Counted from the first letter of the stretch, positions 48,318 to 55,945 are shown. The stretch: 64,000 bases of DNA from LSCE01 sp050485425 (GCA_050485425.1 JBJHBJ010000012.1:1-64000); one strand, 5' to 3'. Notes: generated from the sequence alone by a model not told the origin. Numbers and translations: made by a program.

Positions 48318-48402
48318 TGGTGGAGGGGGGAGGATTCGAACCTCCGAAGGCTGTGCCAGCAGATTTACAGTCTGCCCCCTTTGACCGCTCGGGAACCCCT
48401 CC
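48318..48402 (-). tRNA. tRNA-Tyr (anticodon GTA)
   Basis: An 85-nt class II tRNA with a long variable arm and encoded CCA: acceptor GGAGGGG/CCCCTCC, anticodon stem GCAGA/TCTGC with loop CTGTAAA. It is first in the cluster, just after the promoter at 48420-48448. Confidence 0.97.
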
Positions 48403-48419
48403 GAATTTCAGAGCGCGAT

Positions 48420-48448
48420 ACTTTGCGGCAGAGCGGTGCTTCTGTCAA
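48420..48448 (-). promoter_or_regulatory. Promoter of the tRNA-Tyr/Gly/Thr-tuf cluster
   Basis: A perfect -35 TTGACA (48443-48448) stands 17 bases from a weak -10 CAAAGT (48420-48425). It is followed by a GC-rich start region (ATCGCGC), which is typical of stable-RNA promoters under stringent control. Confidence 0.7.
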
Positions 48449-48582
48449 CCGTTTCCCGGCATACGGGAGGGGTTTCCACACCGTGCGAAACGCCGCCGCT
48501 TTCCATAGAATAGAGCGCGCCGACGAACAAGCAGCCACACAGCCCATCACCGGGCGACAGACAGCGGAACAAAATCAAGCAG

Positions 48583-49503
48583 ATGCCTATAAGAAGAGCG
48601 CACCCGTTCGCCCCTGCCGTCCTGCTGCTCCTTGTTATACCGCTGTTCTTCATCGACACCACCGAACTGGACCGGCACCTCCCCAGAGAACTGTATGCTT
48701 TCGCCCATGTGGGCATCTTCGCGCTGCTCACCATGGCGCTGCTGTGCATTCCCGCGCTGGCGCGGCGGCACTACGCGCTGCAGGCAGTGGCCGCCCTGGT
48801 GGCGGTCTTCCTGGTGGGTGGTGCGATCGAACTGATCCAGCCCCAGTTCGGTCGCCAGGCCTCCTGGACCGACCTGAGGCAGAACATGGCCGGCGCCCTT
48901 GCCGCCATCGCATTCATGGCGCCAGCGCGACGGCTGAAGCTGGCGCTGGCACCCGTGGCACTGCTCGCCCTGGTGCTGGAACTGTATGGCCCGACCACCA
49001 CCCTGTGGGACCGTCACGTGGCCAGACAGCAGTTTCCCGTACTGAGCGATTTCGAAACCCGCTTCGAACACCGCCGCTGGTCGAGCGGCACCGTCACCAC
49101 CGACATCGCCCGGTCCGGCGCCCACTCGCTGCGGCTGGATCTTGAACCGGGCCGCTACAGCGGCACCATGATGCGCCGCTCGTTCGGCGACTGGAGCGAC
49201 TACGACTACTTCCGCTTCAGCGTCTACAACCCGGACGTACAGCCGCTGCTGCTGACGGTTTCCATCCGCGACCACGCGCATTTCCGCCGCGGCGGCCTCT
49301 ACAATGACCGCTTCAATCGGCGCTATACGCTGGAACGGGGTTGGAACGACATCAGTATTCCGGTGACGGAAATCGTCTCTGCCCCGCGCGGCCGGCGCCT
49401 GGACGTCTCCGACCTGGCCGAGATCGTGCTGTTCACGAGCAATCTCGCCGAACCCCGACTTATTTATCTGGACCGGGTCATGGTGGACCGGCTCACACAT
49501 TGA
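48583..49503 (+). CDS. VanZ-like membrane protein with C-terminal beta-sandwich domain
   Basis: The 306-residue protein has about four hydrophobic segments in residues 8-125, with a FAHVGIFALLT...GGAIELIQ pattern characteristic of VanZ-like proteins. The C-terminal half (about residues 150-306) is a soluble domain rich in beta strands: FETRFEHRRWSSG, SGAHSLRLDLEPGRY, DYFRFSVYNPD and YTLERGWNDISIPVTEI. It resembles carbohydrate-binding or discoidin-like folds. It is encoded just upstream of galE (84 bp). A role in surface glycan handling is an inference from context; no function is known. Confidence 0.75.
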   Translation: MPIRRAHPFAPAVLLLLVIPLFFIDTTELDRHLPRELYAFAHVGIFALLTMALLCIPALARRHYALQAVAALVAVFLVGGAIELIQPQFGRQASWTDLRQNMAGALAAIAFMAPARRLKLALAPVALLALVLELYGPTTTLWDRHVARQQFPVLSDFETRFEHRRWSSGTVTTDIARSGAHSLRLDLEPGRYSGTMMRRSFGDWSDYDYFRFSVYNPDVQPLLLTVSIRDHAHFRRGGLYNDRFNRRYTLERGWNDISIPVTEIVSAPRGRRLDVSDLAEIVLFTSNLAEPRLIYLDRVMVDRLTH

Positions 49504-49587
49504 AAGTGCTGCGCCGCAGCGGATAATGCAGGGACACACCCGACGCCCCTGGCCACGGAACGCTCAACGACACGGGAACCTCATTCC

Positions 49588-50574
49588 ATGACGCAACGCC
49601 CTATCCTGATCACCGGCGGTGCCGGCTACATCGGCAGCCACGTGGTGAAACAGCTTGGCCGCCGCGGCGAGCAAGTGGTGGTACTGGACGATCTCAGCAC
49701 CGGTTTCGCCGATGCCGTCACCCATGGCGAACTGGTGGAGGGCAGCACCGCCGACCGGCAACTGGTCAGCGGGCTGCTGGAACGGCACGGTATCGACACC
49801 GTCATGCACTTCGCGGCGCACACCATCGTGCCGGAATCCGTGGCTGATCCACTCAAGTACTACGGCAACAACACCTGCGCAACACGCAACCTGCTCGCCT
49901 GCTGCCAGCAGGCCGGCGTGCGCAATTTCATTTTCTCGTCCACGGCCGCCGTCTACGGCATCCCGGACAGCGGTATCGCGCGCGAGGACTCGCCCAACGC
50001 GCCGATCAACCCCTACGGCACGTCCAAGCTGATGTCGGAATGGATGCTCAGGGACCTCTCGGCCGCCACCCCGCTGAAGCACGTGGCGCTGCGCTATTTC
50101 AACGTCGCCGGCTGCGACCCCGAAGGCGAGATCGGCCAGTCCACCCGCAAGGCGACGCTGCTGGTGAAGGTGGCCTGCGAGGCGGCGGTGGGTAAGCGCC
50201 CCCACGTTTCCATCTTCGGCACCGACTACGACACCCCCGACGGCACGGGGGTACGGGACTACATCCATGTGGAAGACCTGGCCGCTGCTCATCTCAAGGC
50301 GCTGGACTACCTGAGGAACGGCGGCGAATCCACCACGCTGAACTGCGGCTACGGGCACGGCTACAGCGTGCGGGAGGTGCTGGAGATGGTGGAGAAGGTG
50401 AACGGCAAGCCGCTGACCATAATCGAGGAACCCCGCCGCGCCGGGGACCCGCCGACGCTGGTGGCGGAAGCGAAGCGCATCCGCAGCGTGCTGGGATGGG
50501 AGCCGGAGCACAACAGCCTGGAGGAGATTGTGCGCACCTCGCTGGCGTGGGAGCGGCGGTTGGCAGAAAGCTGA
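49588..50574 (+). CDS. galE: UDP-glucose 4-epimerase
   Basis: The 328-residue enzyme interconverts UDP-glucose and UDP-galactose. It has the NAD motif GGAGYIGSHVVKQL at the start, the SSTAAVYG strand with the catalytic Ser, and the YGTSKLMSE tyrosine-lysine pair. With galU and ugd it completes a UDP-hexose set. It is followed by the 1.2-kb repeat region. Confidence 0.96.
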   Translation: MTQRPILITGGAGYIGSHVVKQLGRRGEQVVVLDDLSTGFADAVTHGELVEGSTADRQLVSGLLERHGIDTVMHFAAHTIVPESVADPLKYYGNNTCATRNLLACCQQAGVRNFIFSSTAAVYGIPDSGIAREDSPNAPINPYGTSKLMSEWMLRDLSAATPLKHVALRYFNVAGCDPEGEIGQSTRKATLLVKVACEAAVGKRPHVSIFGTDYDTPDGTGVRDYIHVEDLAAAHLKALDYLRNGGESTTLNCGYGHGYSVREVLEMVEKVNGKPLTIIEEPRRAGDPPTLVAEAKRIRSVLGWEPEHNSLEEIVRTSLAWERRLAES

Positions 50575-50581
50575 CAGACCG

Positions 50582-51721
50582 TTTGTTGGGGTTCGCTGCG
50601 CTCACCGCCAACCTACCCGTCCCTGAACGAACCGGCGGCGATCAACGAAAGGTAGTCCCACGTAGGGTGTGCAGGCCGCAGGGCCTGCGCACCGGACCAG
50701 GCTGGGAATCGGTGCGCACCACGCCGTAGTGCACACCCTACGACTACCTGTAGGTTGGCGGTGAGCCGAAGGCGAACCCCAACAAACGAGCGGCACCAAC
50801 CGCCCCACCGGCTGACGCGAACCGGCGGCAATCAACGAATGGCGGCCCCCACGTAGGGTGTGCAGGCCGCAAGGCCTGCGCACCGGGCCAGGCTGGGAAT
50901 CGGTGCGCACCACGCCGTGGTGCACACCCTACGACGACTACCTGTAGGTTGGCGGTGAGCCGAAGGCGAACCCCAACAAACGAGCGGCACCAACCGCCCC
51001 ACCGGCTGACGCGAACCGGCGGCAATCAACGAATGGCGGCCCCCACGTAGGGTGTGCAGGNNNNNNNNNNNNNNNNNNNNNNNNNNNNNNNNNNNNNNNN
51101 NNNNNNNNNNNNNNNNNNNNNNNNNNNNNNNNNNNNNNNNNNNNNNNNNNNNNNNNNNNNTACCTGTAGGTTGGCGGTGAGCCGAAGGCGAACCCCAACA
51201 AACGAGCGGCACCAACCGCCCCACCGGCTGACGCGAACCGGCGGCAATCAACGAATGGCGGCCCCCACGTAGGGTGTGCAGGCCGCAGGGCCTGCGCACC
51301 GGGCCAGGCTGGGAGATGGTGCGCACCACGTCGTGGTGCACACCCCACGACGACTACCTGTAGGTTGGCGGTGAGCCGAAGGCGAACCCCAACAAACGAG
51401 CGGCACCAACCGCCCACCGGCTGACGCGAACCGGCGGCAATCAACGAATGGCGGCCCCACGTAGGGTGTGCAGGCCGCAGGGCCTGCGCACCGGGCCAGG
51501 CTGGGAGATGGTGCGCACCACGCCGTGGTGCACACCCTACGACGACTACCTGTAGGTTGGCGGTGAGCCGAAGGCGAACCCCAACAAACCGGGCGACACC
51601 AGCCACTCGCCGCCTGGCGGGAAACAGCGACGGCTGACGTGAGGGATTTTTCGCAGTAGGGTTCGGAGGAAGACGCGCGTTGCGCTTTTCATGTTGGGGT
51701 TCGCTGCGCCCACCGCCAACC
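50582..51721. repeat. Tandem array of about 194-bp palindromic repeats with inverted flanking copies
   Basis: The whole galE-manC interval (50575-51827) is repeats. Each unit joins a palindrome GTAGGGTGTGC...GCACACCCTAC to a second module GTAGGTTGGCGG...GAACCCCAACAAAC plus about 75 bp of linker. GTAGGGTGTGC begins at about 50662, 50853, 51047, 51269 and 51461, so the periods are 191-194 bp. At both ends the second module appears inverted (50582-50617 and 51693-51721). The 100-N gap lies inside the array, so the copy number is unknown. I see no gene in it. Confidence 0.9.
51061..51160. other. Assembly gap of exactly 100 N inside the repeat array
   Basis: The unknown bases replace part of a repeat unit. 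Repeat phase on the two sides (222 bases where 194 are expected) implies that the true gap is about 72 bases, or 72 plus whole multiples of about 194. Confidence 0.95.
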
Positions 51722-51827
51722 GACGCTTTCACCGGTCGGGTGGGTCGATGAGGCGCACCAGCGAATGCCAACAGTGATCGCTCGCGGGCGCGCCGCTATG
51801 CAGACCCCGGCACAAAGGAATGGAACC

Positions 51828-53252
51828 ATGACCACGATCACCCCCGTTGTCCTCTCCGGCGGCTCCGGCACCCGGCTATGGCCCCTGTCCCGGGAACGCT
51901 ATCCCAAACAGTTGCTGCCGCTGACCGGATCGGATTCCACACTGCTTCAGCTCACCATGGAACGGCTGCGCGGGCTGGAGGAGATCCAACGACCCATCGT
52001 GGTCTGCAACAATGAGCACCGCTTCCTGGTGGCCGAACAACTGCGCGACGGGGACTGGGGCACGCCACACATCATGCTCGAACCCGTGGGGCGCAACACC
52101 GCGCCCGGCGTGGCCGTGGCCGCGCTGCAGGTGATGCAGGAAGACCCCGAAGCCATCATGCTGGTCATGCCGTCCGATCACCTCATCCAGGACGCGCTCG
52201 CGTATCACCAGGCGGTCCGCACCGGTGCCAGAGCCGCCGCCGAGGGTGCACTGGTCACCTTCGGCATCCGTCCCGCCTACCCGGAAACCGGCTACGGCTA
52301 CATCCGGGCCGGCAAGCAGTTCGCCTCCGGCAACGCCGCGGCCAAGGTGGAGCAGTTCGTGGAGAAGCCGGACCTCGCCACCGCCGAGCAATACCTGAAA
52401 TCCGGCGACTACCTCTGGAACAGCGGCATCTTCATGTTTCGCGCCGACCGCTTCCTGAGTGAGCTCCGCGAACACGCCCCGGACATCCTCAAGGCCTGCG
52501 AACAGGCCCTGGCCAAGGCCAAGCCGGACCTGGACTTCCTGCGCCTCGACGCAGAAGCTTTCGCCGCCTGCCCCAGCGACTCCATCGACTACGCGGTGAT
52601 GGAGAAAACCACGCGCGCCGCCGTGGTTCCCATGGACGCCGGCTGGAGCGACCTGGGCTCGTGGTCGGCGTTGCATGACGCCAGCCCGCAGTCCGCCGAT
52701 GGCAACGTTGCCATCGGCGACGTGCTCAGCCACAACAGCAGCAACTGCTACGTGCGGGCGGAAAGCCGCCTGGTCGCCACGCTGGGCATGCAGGACTGCA
52801 TCGTCGTGGAAACGCCGGACGCCGTGCTGGTCGCCGCCAAGGACCAGATCCAGGATGTGAAGAAGCTGGTGGAGCAACTCCGCGAGAGCGGCCGCGAGGA
52901 AGTGTTGAACCACCGGCGCGTCGAGCGCCCCTGGGGCAGTTACGAGGGCATCGCTCAGGCCGACCGCTTCCAGGTCAAGCGCATCGTCGTCGCCCCCGGC
53001 CGCAGCCTGTCCCTGCAGATGCACCACCACCGCGCCGAGCACTGGATCGTGGTCAAGGGCACCGGCCGCGTGATTCGCGGCGACGACACCTTCCTGATCA
53101 GCGAAGACGAATCCACTTATATATCTCTGGGCACCATGCACCGCCTGGAGAACCCCGGTGTGATTCCCCTGGAACTCATTGAGGTCCAGACGGGTAGTTA
53201 CCTGGGGGAGGACGACATCGTCCGGTTCGAGGATAACTACGGGCGGAGCTAG
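51828..53252 (+). CDS. manC: Mannose-1-phosphate guanylyltransferase / mannose-6-phosphate isomerase
   Basis: The 474-residue bifunctional enzyme makes GDP-mannose. The N-terminal pyrophosphorylase has VVLSGGSGTRLWPLSRERYPKQ and the FVEKPD motif. The C-terminal cupin isomerase has RPWGSYEGI, SLQMHHHRAEHW and the family's glycine turn. The ATG at 51828 (MTTITPVVLSGG) follows AAAGGAA; the frame stays open upstream but without similarity. GDP-mannose feeds exopolysaccharide synthesis, consistent with the PEP-CTERM region that follows. algA/cpsB are other names for the same family. Confidence 0.95.
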   Translation: MTTITPVVLSGGSGTRLWPLSRERYPKQLLPLTGSDSTLLQLTMERLRGLEEIQRPIVVCNNEHRFLVAEQLRDGDWGTPHIMLEPVGRNTAPGVAVAALQVMQEDPEAIMLVMPSDHLIQDALAYHQAVRTGARAAAEGALVTFGIRPAYPETGYGYIRAGKQFASGNAAAKVEQFVEKPDLATAEQYLKSGDYLWNSGIFMFRADRFLSELREHAPDILKACEQALAKAKPDLDFLRLDAEAFAACPSDSIDYAVMEKTTRAAVVPMDAGWSDLGSWSALHDASPQSADGNVAIGDVLSHNSSNCYVRAESRLVATLGMQDCIVVETPDAVLVAAKDQIQDVKKLVEQLRESGREEVLNHRRVERPWGSYEGIAQADRFQVKRIVVAPGRSLSLQMHHHRAEHWIVVKGTGRVIRGDDTFLISEDESTYISLGTMHRLENPGVIPLELIEVQTGSYLGEDDIVRFEDNYGRS

Positions 53253-53253
53253 T

Positions 53254-53483
53254 GTTTCCGGCCTTGCGGCCGGATCGGTGGCAACCGCCTGCGGCGGTTA
53301 CCCCCCTACGGCGGATCCGCTCAAGCGCAGGGTGCTCAGAGCCGGAGGCGATGCGCACCGGTCACGCCAATGGTGCGCATCGCTTTGCTCTGAGCACCCT
53401 ACGGTCTTGACCAACAAGACGGCATCTACGTCGGGATACCCCTGCGGCGGCAGTAGGGGAGTAACCGCGTAGCGGTTGCTACC
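53254..53483. repeat. Composite dispersed repeat, copy 2, enclosing a palindromic element
   Basis: Module R1 inverted (53254-53309; GTTTCCGGCC...CCCCCCTAC) is followed by a uvrA-type palindrome (53329-53400) with perfect 14-bp outer arms AGGGTGCTCAGAGC and 12-bp inner arms GCGATGCGCACC. Then comes module R2 inverted (53453-53483). The rest of the 503-bp gap to the next gene has a hairpin CCCGCGCAG/CTGCGCGGG (53645-53679) and nothing else recognised. Confidence 0.7.
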
Positions 53484-53755
53484 ATCGGGCATGCCCGAAT
53501 ACCGTCACGAGGCCTTGGCGCATTCGGGCCGCGTTTCCGGTCAGGCCGCCTGTGAACCCCACGCCTTCCGGCGACAGCCGGACGCTATCGGCTGTCTCTC
53601 CCCGGGGACACGTTTTCTTAGACCGGAAATCCCTCCAGAATGCTCCCGCGCAGCACGCTCCAAGCGATGTCTGCGCGGGGGGGGCACCTGCCCAACACAG
53701 TTCGAATTTCCTGTTCTGGGGGCGTCAGCGGCAGCGCTGGTGCAAGGGAGTTTCT

Positions 53756-54190
53756 GTGTCTGGAAAAACCTATGTGACGACACGCGGGCAGGCGGTGAAA
53801 CTTGCCGTCGTGGCCTGCTGTGCGCTGATGTTGAGCGCATGCATCGGAGGAGGCTCGGGAGGCTCCTCGGGCGGCGGAGGAAAAGACGCCCAGTCAACGG
53901 CTCAGTCTCCGCCTGTAGGGAACGAAGAACTGACATTGTCCTGGATACCTCCGTCCACGCGGATGGACGGCTCCAGCCTCTACCTCTACGAACTCGGCGG
54001 CTACGAGATCCTGTACGGCACGGTGGACGGAAAATTCAGCTGGCGCGTGGACGTCCGCGACGAAAATGCCACCACCGCCACGCTCCGGAACCTGAAAAGC
54101 GGCCTGGCCTACTACATCATGGTCCGTGTCTACGACGTGGAAGGACGCTACAGCGGTTACTCGCCGCAACAGGTGGTTACCGTACGCTGA
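53756..54190 (+). CDS. Fibronectin type III lipoprotein A
   Basis: I choose the GTG at 53756 because it follows AAGGGAG and opens a lipoprotein signal peptide ending in LSAC (cysteine in ...CALMLSACIGGG). An upstream ATG in the same frame adds 68 residues without structure. The mature 144-residue precursor has a Gly/Ser-rich linker, then one FN3-like domain (LTLSWIPPSTRMDGSSL...GGYEILYGT...YYIMVRVYDVEGRYSGYS). It is paralogous to the lipoprotein at 55280-55717, and the two flank a PEP-CTERM gene. Such FN3 lipoproteins are seen near PEP-CTERM genes; no function is known. Confidence 0.75.
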   Translation: MSGKTYVTTRGQAVKLAVVACCALMLSACIGGGSGGSSGGGGKDAQSTAQSPPVGNEELTLSWIPPSTRMDGSSLYLYELGGYEILYGTVDGKFSWRVDVRDENATTATLRNLKSGLAYYIMVRVYDVEGRYSGYSPQQVVTVR

Positions 54191-54199
54191 GTCTGCCCC

Positions 54200-54237
54200 G
54201 GGGTGCCGCCGGATTTGGAAACAACCGGCGGCGCCCC
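54200..54237 (+). terminator. Strong hairpin after lipoprotein A
   Basis: 13-bp arms (54200-54212 and 54225-54237) pair fully if one G-U is allowed. There is no T-run, so termination is uncertain; it lies ten bases after the stop. Confidence 0.5.
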
Positions 54238-54261
54238 GGATGCTCGTCAGCATTCTTTACA

Positions 54262-54289
54262 GTCGGGCTGAGAAGACAGATGACCCGAC
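54262..54289 (+). promoter_or_regulatory. Dyad upstream of the sigma-54 promoter, possible enhancer
   Basis: GTCGGG (54262-54267) and CCCGAC (54284-54289) are separated by 16 bases and centred about 78 bp before the predicted start site, a plausible location for a PrsR-type activator. No matching dyad was seen before the DUF4114 gene. Confidence 0.3.
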
Positions 54290-54326
54290 ACACCATCTCC
54301 AAAACCAATCAATAACTTGCCAATGC

Positions 54327-54342
54327 TGGCCCGGACCTTGCT
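54327..54342 (+). promoter_or_regulatory. Sigma-54 promoter of the single-cysteine PEP-CTERM gene
   Basis: The sequence TGGCCCGGACCTTGCT matches the -24/-12 consensus TGGCACG-N4-TTGCW at all but one fixed position, with the GG and GC pairs correctly spaced. The start site would be near 54354, 36 bases before the ATG. Confidence 0.75.
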
Positions 54343-54389
54343 ATGTATTGCCTGCCAATAACTAACCTAAGGACAAGGTGGGCACAACA

Positions 54390-55052
54390 ATGCGCAAGAT
54401 CTCCTTACTGCTGGGCTCGCTCTTTGCAGCCCTGTTTCTGGCTTTCTCGGCCCAAGCCTCCACGATCGACGTCAAGTACGACGGCTTCGTGAACGGCTCC
54501 AGCCAGGGCAAGATCTCCGGCCCGCGGAACGCCACCGTCAACGCCGGCCAGTTCCAGTTCAAGACCGGTCAGGACTGGAACGACACCCTGGAAGCCTTCT
54601 GCCTGGATGTCACCACCAACCTGATCACGAACAAGAGCACCGTGGTGACCTACAACGTGGTCAACGCCAACGACTACGCCCCGCTCGGTAATGAGCGGCT
54701 GGGCCTGGTCAGCGCCCTCTACCACAACCATGCGGGCTCCCTGGGCAACAGCACCAACGACGCTGCCTTCCAGCTGGCGCTGTGGTCCATTCTCTATCAG
54801 GACACTTCCCCCTCGTTCGGCTTCAGCAATTTCTCCTCAGCCGTCATGCAGACGGCAGCAGGCTGGCTGGAAACGCTGACCGCCTGGACCGGGCCGAGCC
54901 AGTACGATTTCTGGGTGCTGACCCCGAACTCCCACAACACGCAGACCCTGATCACGGTAACGCCGAAGTCTGTGCCGGAGCCGGGCATGCTGGCACTGCT
55001 GGGGGCTGGCCTGCTTCTGCTGGTGGCCGTGCGCCGCCGCAAGGCCGGATAA
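54390..55052 (+). CDS. PEP-CTERM protein with possible internal thioester motif
   Basis: The 220-residue precursor has a signal peptide (residues 1-23), and a C-terminal sorting tail VPEPGMLALLGAGLLLLVAVRRRKAG of the exosortase type: PEP box, hydrophobic helix, Arg/Lys cluster. Between them, the only cysteine of the protein, Cys71 in EAFCLDV, and Gln128 in AAFQLALW resemble the Cys-Gln pair of thioester adhesin domains of Gram-positive surface proteins. I use the ATG at 54390; a GTG four codons upstream is in frame. A sigma-54 promoter precedes it and an intrinsic terminator follows. Confidence 0.85.
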   Translation: MRKISLLLGSLFAALFLAFSAQASTIDVKYDGFVNGSSQGKISGPRNATVNAGQFQFKTGQDWNDTLEAFCLDVTTNLITNKSTVVTYNVVNANDYAPLGNERLGLVSALYHNHAGSLGNSTNDAAFQLALWSILYQDTSPSFGFSNFSSAVMQTAAGWLETLTAWTGPSQYDFWVLTPNSHNTQTLITVTPKSVPEPGMLALLGAGLLLLVAVRRRKAG

Positions 55053-55077
55053 TCAATAATAATAAATGGGCACCATT

Positions 55078-55104
55078 GAGCCCGGGCCTCAGCCCGGGTT
55101 TTTT
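55078..55104 (+). terminator. Intrinsic terminator of the PEP-CTERM gene
   Basis: Stem CCCGGGC/GCCCGGG with a CTCA loop, followed by six T, 26 bp after the stop. Confidence 0.88.
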
Positions 55105-55241
55105 GTCGTCATTAAAAAACAATTACATACAGCATCCTTCTCGATTTAATATGAACTGATTCACAGCGAACTTTCAAAACGTGACGAAGTTCACATGTCG
55201 TCCGCGAAGCGAGACACAGTACGCATAGCCACCGCTCCGTA

Positions 55242-55268
55242 GAGTTGACCCCACGTTTCGGTCAACTC
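55242..55268 (+). promoter_or_regulatory. Perfect 9-bp dyad before lipoprotein B
   Basis: GAGTTGACC and GGTCAACTC are separated by nine bases and end two bases before the AAGGA ribosome binding site. It may be an operator or a translation-blocking mRNA hairpin. No sigma-54 site is seen in this upstream region. Confidence 0.45.
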
Positions 55269-55279
55269 GCAAGGACGGC

Positions 55280-55717
55280 ATGGCTATCATGTTCTCTCGC
55301 TTCCCGGCCATCACAGCGAAAATCAGCACCCCTCTCACGCTCGCGCTGGCAGTCTCCGCTGCCGTGTTGCTCGGCGGCTGTGTGAGCGAGAGCAGCTCCA
55401 GTTCCGGTGGATCCGGCGACGGCAACCCGGTGAGCTCCCAGCCCAGCAACAACATCGGGCAGGTGAACCTGAGCTGGGTGGAACCCACGTTGCGGGAGAA
55501 TGGCGACCCCCTGGTTCTCAGCGATATTTCCGGTTACGAGGTACATTACGGCACCACTAGCGGCGACTATACGGAAGTGCTGGAAGTTGCCTACCCCGAC
55601 ACCTCCGTGAGCATCAACAGCCTGGGTGCCGGCCGCTGGTACTTCGCAGTAAGAACGGTGGACACCGAACAGCGCCGGAGCCGGTTCTCGGAAGAGAAGA
55701 GCGTCTGGATCAACTGA
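55280..55717 (+). CDS. Fibronectin type III lipoprotein B
   Basis: The 145-residue precursor has a lipoprotein signal peptide with the lipobox LGGC (...AAVLLGGCVSE), a Ser/Gly-rich linker, and one FN3-like domain. The domain (VNLSWVEPTLRENGDPL...SGYEVHYGT...WYFAVRTVDTEQRRSRFS) parallels lipoprotein A nearly end to end. A good AAGGA site fixes the ATG. The mature protein would be tethered in the outer membrane or periplasm. Context links it to exosortase-dependent surface proteins, but its role is unknown. Confidence 0.8.
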   Translation: MAIMFSRFPAITAKISTPLTLALAVSAAVLLGGCVSESSSSSGGSGDGNPVSSQPSNNIGQVNLSWVEPTLRENGDPLVLSDISGYEVHYGTTSGDYTEVLEVAYPDTSVSINSLGAGRWYFAVRTVDTEQRRSRFSEEKSVWIN

Positions 55718-55798
55718 TCCGTCCCGGACACGAAAATGACCTCGCGGGGATGGGTTCCGTGGCAGACGCTGTCGGGCACAGGCGGACTTTCGCCCGGC

Positions 55799-55927
55799 GG
55801 TAGCAACCGCTGCGCGGTTACTCCCCTACAGCGGGATGTATTCAGGCGGCGGGATGCATACGGCCAGTCGCGTAGGGAGGTAATCACCGCAGGCGATTGC
55901 CACCGTTCCGGCCGCCAGGCCGGAAAC
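55799..55927. repeat. Composite dispersed repeat, copy 3
   Basis: Module R2 (55799-55829; GGTAGCAACCGC-TGC-GCGGTTACTCCCCTAC) is followed after 42 bases by module R1 (55872-55927; GTAGGGAGGTAATC...GGCCGGAAAC). The order is opposite to copy 1. The remaining part of the interval holds only the prsT terminator. Confidence 0.7.
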
Positions 55928-55945
55928 AGGAAGTGCGCTGAACCC

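Noticed and set aside
50582..51771. CRISPR array or protein-coding repeats in the 194-bp tandem region
   Set aside because: Units are long and near identical with no variable spacers, and the apparent proteins cross the N gap and read the palindromes; a repeat array explains everything.
53552..53755. ATG at 53552 as start of lipoprotein A
   Set aside because: It would place 68 unconserved residues before the lipoprotein signal peptide; the GTG at 53756 has a good ribosome binding site and makes a normal signal peptide.
53600..53755. Sigma-54 site or c-di-GMP riboswitch upstream of lipoprotein A
   Set aside because: No GG-N10-GC pair with TTGC was found and no conserved riboswitch core was recognisable; only a 9-bp hairpin is present.
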